DNA of 64,000 bases from Lutispora saccharofermentans (GTDB taxonomy: Bacteria > Bacillota > Clostridia > Lutisporales > Lutisporaceae): contig NZ_JAJEKE010000005.1 of the NCBI RefSeq assembly GCF_024363565.1, positions 124,001-188,000 of the forward strand. Direction: 5' to 3'. Numbering within the stretch: position 1 is the stretch's first letter; each line of letters opens with the position of its first letter. Both the position numbers and the translations under genes were made by a program. The notes under the pieces were generated by a model. That model ran no database searches. It was not told the DNA's origin and saw nothing but the letters and a program-made list of their open reading frames with translations. Positions 1 through 7,600 of this stretch are shown here, in pieces.

Positions 1-29
1 ATACGCAATACCATCAGGTGTTGTCCTTA

Positions 30-65
30 GAGGCTCGGTAATGCTGTCCAGGCGGTCCGGGCCTC
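30..65 (+). terminator. Possible terminator of an off-window plus-strand gene
   Basis: Arms GAGGCTCGG and CCGGGCCTC pair with one mismatch around an 18-base loop and are followed on the plus strand by TTTTA. Bases 1-138 hold no gene I can support, so this hairpin may end a plus-strand gene lying left of the window. The loop is long, so the call is tentative. Confidence 0.4.
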
Positions 66-138
66 TTTTATCAACCTGATTATTTTTTAATATTGTTAAA
101 TAACATCCGCACTTTATTAGCCCTTTGGCCTTTTAGTG

Positions 139-828
139 CTAGCTTTCCGGAGAAGTGAAGCTCTCCTTCTGAAGCTTTCGGAACATCTCTTCGCGCAATC
201 TCGCCAGATCTTTCCTTCTCAGGCATTGGATCACCACATCGTGAGATACGACACTATCCTTCAGCTGCCCCTCATGATGCAAGCATACTTCAAAGGAACA
301 TCTTATCTGATAGGAAAGGTTCCTATGGATTTTCTGCGTCCAGAAACAGTGATCCTTCGCCAGGGAACATAAATACATATGGAACTCCATTTCCTTCTCG
401 CAAAACTTGAACAACTTCTTATCTCCCAAATCAGGGTTATCCACTATCTCCTGCAAATCCCTGTTTAGCGATTCAAGATGATTTAATTCTTCGACGCTCG
501 GGCCTCCCAGAGCTATAACCTTTTCAAGGACGCTATACTCCAGCAGAGTTCGAAGCTTAGTGATTTCCCAAAATCCTTCCTCGTGGTAGTCTGTTACAAA
601 CCAGCCTTTATATTGGATAGAACTGATCAAGCCCTGCTCTTCCAATTCTTTTAAGGCTTCCCGTATTGGTGCCCTGCTGATGCCCAATGTACGGGACAAT
701 TCTCTTTCATTTATCCGATCACCGGGGTGGAGCCCCCTGCTTTCAAAAATCTGTTCTCGGATATAATTAACAACAAATTCTTTTAAATTTCCTCTGATGT
801 TGGGAGCATCACGGAACCCCTTTACCAT
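139..828 (-). CDS. GntR-family regulator, FadR/FCD subfamily
   Basis: DNA-binding transcriptional regulator of about 229 residues. A winged-helix domain at about residues 12-77 carries the GntR signature (GDRINERELSRTLGISRAPI, then REALKELEEQGL). An all-helical FCD ligand domain at about residues 85-215 has histidines in EMEFHMYL and SHDV, as expected for metal and carboxylate binding. The open frame extends to a GTG at 867, but an AGGAGG lies 9 bases before the ATG at 828, so I chose that start. FCD regulators usually sense small organic acids, amino acids or sugar acids. The gene is in the same orientation as the downstream-numbered transporter and M20 peptidase and may control them, which is inference. 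Confidence 0.9.
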   Translation of the reverse strand: MVKGFRDAPNIRGNLKEFVVNYIREQIFESRGLHPGDRINERELSRTLGISRAPIREALKELEEQGLISSIQYKGWFVTDYHEEGFWEITKLRTLLEYSVLEKVIALGGPSVEELNHLESLNRDLQEIVDNPDLGDKKLFKFCEKEMEFHMYLCSLAKDHCFWTQKIHRNLSYQIRCSFEVCLHHEGQLKDSVVSHDVVIQCLRRKDLARLREEMFRKLQKESFTSPES

Positions 829-949
829 TTTTCTTTTCCTCCTCTTTGTGGACGACCGGTCGACCACTTGTTTTAACTATATATCTTTTAATGCCCTACG
901 TCAAGTAGATGCTATATAAAATATCGATTAAATCTCTAAAAAGAAAAAC

Positions 950-968
950 CCCTTGAATAAATCAAGGG
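950..968 (-). terminator. Rho-independent terminator
   Basis: Arms CCCTTGA and TCAAGGG close a 5-base loop and are followed on the minus strand by a T-rich run (TTTTTCTTTTT). It directly follows the coiled-coil gene ending at 980. Confidence 0.75.
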
Positions 969-979
969 TAATGCCTAAT

Positions 980-1300
980 CTATACAGGTCTGCGCTTTAA
1001 AACAGTAATATCAACTTCGTGTCTGCCAATAATCTCCTTTATAGCATCAATACTTTCACTTATATTTTTTTGATAGCCTTGTATTTGTGATATATCCATA
1101 GCCATTTTATCATGCTCTGCTTTATTAACATCTGCCTTGTGCTCTAAGGCTTTCAATATTTGGTGATCCTCTTGCTGTCCGCTTTTCAACTCAGACACAT
1201 CCATTTTAAGCTCTGACACATCAGTCTTTAGCTCTGATATATCATTTCTCATCAGTTTTATTTCTTCAAGTATTTTGACTAATAAGGATTCATCCGCCAA
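980..1300 (-). CDS. Small coiled-coil protein, unknown function
   Basis: A hydrophilic protein of about 106 residues made of heptads, with a tandem DVSELK motif (DISELKTDVSELKMDVSELK) at about residues 20-40 and a second helical stretch to the C-terminus. No membrane segment or enzyme motif is visible. The open frame reaches 1381, but an AGGAGG stands 8 bases before a TTG at 1300, so I prefer that start; the upstream Cys/Phe-rich stretch looks untranslated. A decayed copy of its 3' part occurs at 26034-26138. Short proteins of this type are common near Clostridia surface and transport genes, but no role is established. I do not recognise a named family. Confidence 0.65.
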   Translation of the reverse strand: MADESLLVKILEEIKLMRNDISELKTDVSELKMDVSELKSGQQEDHQILKALEHKADVNKAEHDKMAMDISQIQGYQKNISESIDAIKEIIGRHEVDITVLKRRPV

Positions 1301-1381
1301 TACAATCGCCTCCTGTTCATAAGATATCAAAGTTTTTGAGAAAAAGCAAGTATAGCAGCTAAAGAAACATCCCATTGTCAC

Positions 1382-2773
1382 CTAATAATTCAGCTTAAGC
1401 CCCAGCCACAGCAAGCCTATTGAAAGGATCACCATGACCAATTGAATCTTAAAAATCCATTTGAACCATTTGGGGTAGCTCACCGAGGCCAGACCGAGGG
1501 AAATCAACAGCACGGCATTTGTGGGGTACATTATGTTGCTGAATCCGTCCCCAAACTGGAAGGCCAATATGCCCAGCTGGCGGCTGATGCCTATCATATC
1601 GAGAAGAGGAGCTATTATGGGCATCACTATAAAGGCCTTGGCACTGCCGGAGCCTATAAAAAAGTTCAATACGAGGACCAGAAAGTATATCCCCAATACA
1701 GCGTTTATCTTGGTGGAGGATGCAATCCAGCCAGATGCATAGTACAAAATAGAGTCCATTATGCCGCCTGTGGCTATGATATGCTTGACGCCCGATGCCA
1801 GGAGTATCAGCACGATGCCGGGAGACATAAACAATGCGCCTTTGAAAAATTTTTGCCCTACTTCCCTAAGGGATAAGCCGGAAAGAAGGCCTCCTCCCAC
1901 TCCGGAAATAATAAACAGCAAGGCGATTATAGGCAGGTTGTATGCACTTATTGCAGGAACTACAGGTGACAGCAGCACCAGACATACCATGAAGCAGGTC
2001 ACCACTGCAAACCAAATCACGCCTTTCCTGTTATCTATGGGAGCTCCTTCCGCCCTGACCCCGGAATCGACTGTGCTTTGAGCTTCAGGCTTTATTCTTT
2101 TTGTATAAAGCATTAAAAAAGCCATCAGGACTATGTAGGTTATGAAAAAAATTAATAGCCTGTACCCTGCCCCGGAAAACATGGGCACGCCGGAAATCTC
2201 CTGGGCGATCCCAATGGTAAAGGGATTGGTCACAGCTGCAGAAAAGCCAAAGCCGCAGGCCACCAAAGACATGCCAAGGCCGGTTAGCACATCCCATTTA
2301 AGCTCTATAGCCAATGCTATCATAAGCGGTACCAGCGGAACAATCTCTTCAAAAATACCTATGAAAGCGCCAAGACACATAAAAATAAAAACGATGAGCC
2401 CCATCAGCACGTACTTTTTATCCTTAAATCTCTTCACTACACTGGTGATTATGGTGCTCAATATCCGGGCTTCATTCAGCACATGGATTGCTCCTCCGAT
2501 CACAAGCAAAAATATGATGATGGCAATAATCAATACACCGTCTGAAGTCCATAAAACCGAAACCGGTGCTGCCGCCCATTTGTATACGGGCAGTCTTTCC
2601 TGGTCAGTGAATTTAAAGCTGCCTGGAACAATAACTTGCTCTCCATCTACTATGGCCCTCTCATAAGACCCGGTGGGTATGATCCATGTCAACAAGCCTG
2701 ACAAAAGTATAAGCACCACTAAAATCAATATAGCGGACGCAAATGTCTTTTTGCTTATATTTCTCTCGTTCAT
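1382..2773 (-). CDS. YfcC/DcuC-like carboxylate or amino-acid transporter
   Basis: Integral membrane carrier of about 463 residues with 11-13 hydrophobic segments, resembling the YfcC family (C4-dicarboxylate anaerobic carrier / arginine-ornithine antiporter relatives). The motifs EIVPLVPLMIALAIELKWD and NFFIGSGSAKAFIVMPIIAPL are typical of the ion-transporter fold. The substrate cannot be fixed; dicarboxylates, amino acids or peptides are possible. The open frame continues upstream to 2923 only because it reads through mobile-element copy A (2842-2969). The true start is the ATG at 2773, preceded by GGAGGGG. It follows the M20 peptidase on the same strand, so uptake and hydrolysis of one peptide-like substrate is a reasonable guess. 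Confidence 0.85.
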   Translation of the reverse strand: MNERNISKKTFASAILILVVLILLSGLLTWIIPTGSYERAIVDGEQVIVPGSFKFTDQERLPVYKWAAAPVSVLWTSDGVLIIAIIIFLLVIGGAIHVLNEARILSTIITSVVKRFKDKKYVLMGLIVFIFMCLGAFIGIFEEIVPLVPLMIALAIELKWDVLTGLGMSLVACGFGFSAAVTNPFTIGIAQEISGVPMFSGAGYRLLIFFITYIVLMAFLMLYTKRIKPEAQSTVDSGVRAEGAPIDNRKGVIWFAVVTCFMVCLVLLSPVVPAISAYNLPIIALLFIISGVGGGLLSGLSLREVGQKFFKGALFMSPGIVLILLASGVKHIIATGGIMDSILYYASGWIASSTKINAVLGIYFLVLVLNFFIGSGSAKAFIVMPIIAPLLDMIGISRQLGILAFQFGDGFSNIMYPTNAVLLISLGLASVSYPKWFKWIFKIQLVMVILSIGLLWLGLKLNY

Positions 2774-2841
2774 ACTCTGATCCCCTCCAAACAATATTGA
2801 ACCAAACTGCAATTTTACAATTACTCGCTTTGATACCTCAT

Positions 2842-2969
2842 TGAACGAGACTTCATTCAGAGGGGGATTCAACCCCCACTGAATGTTAGTCGAGTCCATA
2901 CTGGACTTAGCCGCTCTTGGCACCCGCCGCCTATAGAGGCGGGGGTCTTAGAGCGGGTTAGTTCAGTGA
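2842..2969 (+). mobile_element. Hairpin-rich mini-element, copy A
   Basis: A 128-bp element from TGAACGAG to GTTCAGTGA with three internal stem-loops: a GGGGG/CCCCC hairpin, GTCC/GGAC, and a large CGCTCT/AGAGCG arm enclosing a GC-rich hairpin. It matches copy D base for base. Read on the minus strand it is preceded by TTTTTA. No target duplication is visible. It sits at the 3' end of the M20 gene and supplies that gene's stop codon. Confidence 0.9.
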
Positions 2970-4313
2970 TAAAAACCTGATATAAAAGCAGATCATGTTA
3001 GAAAAATTTATTATGGATATTCTTTCATTGCTGGAATGTATAGAAGCATTATCCTTCTTGGTCAATATTACCGCTGAAAATCTATATATATTTTTGCATG
3101 AGCCCAGATACTTCCTCGAATCAGTTCCTCCGATCATTAGATAAGGCACGATCACGGCTTCCGGATATATCCCATTAATAATACTGCCCAGTATTTTGTA
3201 GGGCTCCGAATCGATAGAAGATATCTCGGAGGGTTCCTCAGCCAGCATCTTTTCTATCTGAAAATTGATACCCGGATTGACCTTTTTTATATGCTCCAAG
3301 GTGGAATCTACGCTGTCGCCCTGAAGGACCCTCAGGTTGGCTACAGTCCATGCTTTTTGCGGCAGTACGTTGGGAGCATCTCCGCCGCCGTTCATCGTAA
3401 AGGCTATGGTGGTCCTTATCAAAGCATTGGTAAGAGGGCTCTTGGCGAGCATGGAACTGATGATCGGAAAGAGACGGTCAATATTTTTTAAGACAAATTT
3501 TTTCTCTTTCATATAAGGCGCCATCGTCTTGAGCATTTCTTTCACAGGCATGGTGAGCCTGGCAGGCATAGGGTTATTCTCCACATTGGATATGATCCTG
3601 GCTATGGTGCCGATCGCAGTACTTCCGGGAGGCATGGATGAGTGGCCGCCCTTATCTTCAACGGTTATCTTGATATTGGTCGAGCCCTTCTCGGCAATGC
3701 CGATTATGGCTGCGGGTACGGTAAGGCCTTCCAGCATATCGGTTATAATGCAGCCGCCTTCATCGATTACGCATTCAAATTCAATATTTCTTTCTCTGAA
3801 GATCCTGGCTGCTTCTTCGGCTCCCCTCATTCCTCCTATTTCCTCATCAAATCCAAATACCATATAAATATCTCTCTCAGGCTTAAAGCCATTGCTTATA
3901 AGATGCTCCACCGCTTCCATTACCGCTATGACTTGATTCTTGTCATCCAGCGAGCCCCGCCCCCAGATATGATCATCCTTTATGGTTCCGGAAAAGGGAG
4001 CCTCCTCCCAATCGGCCTCTGAATCCTTTTCTATGGGAACCACATCGTAATGGCCCAGCAATAAAACCGGCTTATTGCTATTCCCCTGGCTCTCCCATAT
4101 ATATATGGGGCAATATCCGTTTACCAGCTCTTTTTTACAGGCTTTTTTTATATTTGGGTATGTGTTTTCAAGAAACAGCAAAAATTCGTCAAACAGCTTG
4201 AAGTCCATTTTCTCATGATCAGGATATGATATCGTCTTTATTTTGATTGAATCAGCCAAATGCTGCACAGCACTGTTTAGATCAAAGCTTTTTTCAATAT
4301 TTGAATCCGACAT
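2958..4313 (-). CDS. M20 family metallopeptidase (carboxypeptidase S / dipeptidase-like)
   Basis: Zinc-dependent exopeptidase or deacylase of 451 residues, probably cytoplasmic. The metal and catalytic motifs are complete: GHYDVVP (His and catalytic Asp), WGRGSLDDK (bridging Asp), FGFDEEIGG (catalytic Glu plus ligand Glu), then CVIDEGG, and a late SIHSSNER His ligand. A dimerisation domain lies between. The arrangement is closest to carboxypeptidase S / PM20D1-type members, which hydrolyse N-acyl amino acids or small peptides. The ATG at 4313 has AGGAGG 5 bases upstream. Its last codons (SLN-stop) lie inside element A; removing the element restores a C-terminus ending LMRYQSE. Activity should survive, since every ligand is upstream. 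It likely forms a unit with the YfcC-type carrier. Confidence 0.9.
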   Translation of the reverse strand: MSDSNIEKSFDLNSAVQHLADSIKIKTISYPDHEKMDFKLFDEFLLFLENTYPNIKKACKKELVNGYCPIYIWESQGNSNKPVLLLGHYDVVPIEKDSEADWEEAPFSGTIKDDHIWGRGSLDDKNQVIAVMEAVEHLISNGFKPERDIYMVFGFDEEIGGMRGAEEAARIFRERNIEFECVIDEGGCIITDMLEGLTVPAAIIGIAEKGSTNIKITVEDKGGHSSMPPGSTAIGTIARIISNVENNPMPARLTMPVKEMLKTMAPYMKEKKFVLKNIDRLFPIISSMLAKSPLTNALIRTTIAFTMNGGGDAPNVLPQKAWTVANLRVLQGDSVDSTLEHIKKVNPGINFQIEKMLAEEPSEISSIDSEPYKILGSIINGIYPEAVIVPYLMIGGTDSRKYLGSCKNIYRFSAVILTKKDNASIHSSNERISIINFSNMICFYIRFLSLN

Positions 4314-4440
4314 AGCATCCTCCTAAAATCTAATTTTTTGTTCAGTATAATAATTTTATATTACTCCATTTGCAAGCCAAGGTCTACCATATTTTACTAG
4401 GCTGGGCCAAAACATATGAGCATAGAGGCGATATAGAATG

Positions 4441-4476
4441 TTTTAAGAGGCTGCCCCGAAGGACAGCCCCTTAAAA
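4441..4476 (-). terminator. Terminator hairpin, displaced from its gene by element B
   Basis: Arms TTTTAAGAGGCTG and CAGCCCCTTAAAA-type pair almost perfectly (bases 4441-4476). It lies between the large SLH gene ending at 4611 and the M20 start at 4313 and most likely ended the SLH transcript. Element B is inserted between the SLH stop codon and this hairpin. Confidence 0.55.
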
Positions 4477-4484
4477 CATTTTTA

Positions 4485-4613
4485 ACACTGAACTAACCCG
4501 CCCTAAGTCCCCCGCCTCTACAGGCGGTGGGTTCCAAAGGGCGGCTAAGTCCAGTATGGACTCGACTAACATTCAGCGGGGGTTGAATCCCTCACTGAAT
4601 GAAGTCTCGTTCA
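4485..4613 (-). mobile_element. Hairpin-rich mini-element, copy B (divergent)
   Basis: The most divergent of the four full copies (about ten differences), in the opposite orientation to A, C and D. It is preceded on the plus strand by TTTTTA, the same target as the others. Its outer end supplies the TGA stop of the SLH gene; removal would join TAT to TAA, giving the same protein end. Confidence 0.85.
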
Positions 4614-7600
4614 ATATTTATTGTATATGCGATATAGGAATACTGCAGCCTCGGCACGGGTCACCCGGGAATGAGGGTTCAGCTTATTGCCGAAACCTGT
4701 GATCAAACCTTCCCGGACCAGTGCTGCCAAGCTTTCTGCGGCATAATCGTAGATGTCTCCCTTGTCGCTGAATCCATCCAGCGCCGAGGTATTTCCCATG
4801 ACCTTAAATTTTTTGAATTTTTCCAGTGCCCGGGCTGTCAGCACCATCATGTCCTGCCTTGAAATGCTCTCCTGAGGCTTAAACTGATTATTTCCGCTGC
4901 CTGCAGCTATGCCTAATTTCTTAGCGACTCCTATGGCTTCGTAATAATATGCGCCTGACTTTACATCCTCAAAGTTGTCTTCAAAGCTGGCTGTCAATCC
5001 CAGAGTCTTTATAAGGAAAGCAAGATAATCGGCTCTGGTGATGTTGCCGGCAGGTGAGTAAGTATTGAGCCCGGTACCGGTCAGGATGCCCTTGGAGGCC
5101 ATTGTCTCAATTGCCTTCCTTGCCCATTCCGTCATGCTCAGATCATCAAAGGTCTTGTAAACATATGCTGCTGCGTATCGGCCGAAACGGGTGCTGCTGA
5201 AGGTCATGGTGCCGGCAGTCTGATCATACCGTCCGTTTGGAACCGTAATCATATTGCCGCTGCCGTCAATATAACAGATGACTATATGTTCCAAATTGCC
5301 AGTTACCTCTCCTGCAGGCTTGTAGGGTATGGCTGCTTTCACAGAGGCATCCTCATTATTCCACAATATCTGCTTGCCATCTATCTTCATGCTCAGGTCC
5401 ATTACAGGCCCGCCATTTATTTGTTTCTTTATATTCTCAGGCAAGCTGCCATTATCGACAGCTGCCACAATTAGAGATACCTTTTGCATCCCCGCCGTAT
5501 CCGTCAGCATGTTGTCAGGCACTTCTACTGATGCGATACCGGTTTTTATTTCAATCCTTTTCTTTCCGTTCCCCGAGGTGAAAAAGCTTGCCGGAAGCAC
5601 AGCTTCATATGCTTTTGCCCCGCTCATATCAGGAATATCAATTTTTATTGTTCTTACACCTTGGGCATCTGCCTTTGATTTATCAAATGCAGCGGTCAAA
5701 GAGGGTGAATCCGGCGCGGCTGTGAAAACTCCCTTACTTTTATCCATTATTATGGGAATTGTTTTTATAACGTCTTTATTTGAGTCCAGCACTCGGGCTG
5801 CAGGCTTTTGTTCAGGCACAGCTGAAGAAACAGAGCCGCCCTTATCACCGGAGGATTCACCGCTGCCGCTTGAGCCGCCGCTGTATCTCCATGCGGCTGT
5901 GACAGTCACATCCTTGTCAGGCATGATGAAGGTAGTGGTGCTGCTGTTGGCATCGGCAAAGGCCACACCGCCGGAAGAGCTCCAGCCTGCAAAGCTGTAG
6001 TTGCTTCGGCTGCCTGCGTTGATAGTAACGGCAGCGCCCTGTGCATAGCTTCCCGCCCCGCTGGTTCCCGCATAGCTGCCATTTACAGCCACATTGTAGA
6101 GTGCTGCGGGAATTGGTTCAAAGATTGCCTTTACAGTTACGTTCTCTGCGGGCATGGTGAATTTGTTTTCTACGATGTTCACCCCGCCGCTGATAACTTG
6201 CCACTCCTTGAAGCGATAACCGATGTTAGGCGTGGCGGCCATGGTAATTTCCGTACCCGCCTGTGCGGAAATTACGTTAGCGCTTGCCGTACCGTTACCG
6301 TCATCCTGGACGGTGATTGAATAGGTATTCACGGGCAGAGCTTCATAGATAGCTGTTGCTGTAACTGGCTGAGCAGGCATAGTGAATTTTGCCGTCTGGC
6401 TGGTTTTGCTCGTACTTTCTACAAAAATAACGGATGAAGTAATGTTCCATTCCTTGAATCGCTGTCCATCGGGTGCCGCATCTGCGGTAATGGTTACGGC
6501 AGTCCCCTCCTCATAGCTGCCGCTGCCTGTACCGTTTACTACTATCAGTGCATGCTTGGGTACCGAAGTGCTTTCCTTTACCCAGACAATTGCAGTATCT
6601 TTGCTGTAGGTGTGATAGCCCGGCTTGGTGGTAGGAAGAGTCTTATCGTTCTCCGTCTTTATTGTATAATATACCTTTGCAAACACCTTGCCGGAAAGCT
6701 TGCCGTCAATGGTGATTTCACCGTTTTCGCCTGCCTCCGCGCCGATGCCGTTGAGGGCAGCTACGTTCCCGGTCACCGACACCGAGCCGTAGGAGGCGTA
6801 AACGCCCACTGTATCGCCGGCGCTGCCGGTGGCGGTCACGTTGCCGGTGACGGAAATCGTACCGTCATTGCCGTGGTACTTAACCCCGTTTGGCCCCTCC
6901 ACGTTGCCGGTGATGGCAATAGCGATGGTATCACCGGAGTTGGCCAAGCCCTCCACCGCAAAGACCGACGCCAAGGTCGAGGTAGATTTGACGTTGCCGA
7001 GCACCTTGATATCGGCATCGCCGGTGGCGTGAATGGCGCGTGCCTTGCCCGTTACATCGCCGTAGACCGTAATGTCGGATGTGGTAGAACCCTGACGGGT
7101 CCAGATGCCGGCGCTGCCGGTACTGGTCACCGAGGCGGGATTTTGCTGGCTTCCCACCGTCACGGTGCCGCCGTTTTCCACATAGATACCCGCGCCAAGA
7201 CCGCTGGCGATGTTGATATCACCGTTCACCTGGACGATATTGCCGGTATAATTGCCGCTTAGATTTATGCCGTGACACTCCCATGCGGGCTGGCCGTTTA
7301 CGATGATTGACCCGTTGAAAGAAACACTGTTGTTGCTTCCGATGGTGTATATGCCGCCCGACGCACCTGTGATGGAGCCCTTTTGGACAGTCACAGTGGA
7401 TTGGTAGGAGGCGTCAATTCCCACAGTTCTGCTGCTCTCCAGGCTTGCGTTGATATTGCCGCCGGAGCTAAAGGCGGATGCTGTAACATACAATGCGGCA
7501 AACTTAGCATTAAGGCTCAAATCCCCTGTGCCAGTTATGCTCAAATTGGCATTATTCACCACCGCAAGACCATGTCCCAACGAATTTGAGATGCTGAGAC

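Noticed and set aside
1382-2923. Long N-terminal extension of the YfcC-type transporter
   Set aside because: The extra 50 residues come from reading through element A; the same residues appear in the ORF at 16367, and a good ribosome site stands before the ATG at 2773.
6552-7262. 236-codon plus-strand open frame
   Set aside because: Antisense to the G+C-rich beta-helix repeats, where stop codons are rare; Gly/His/Ala-rich shadow.
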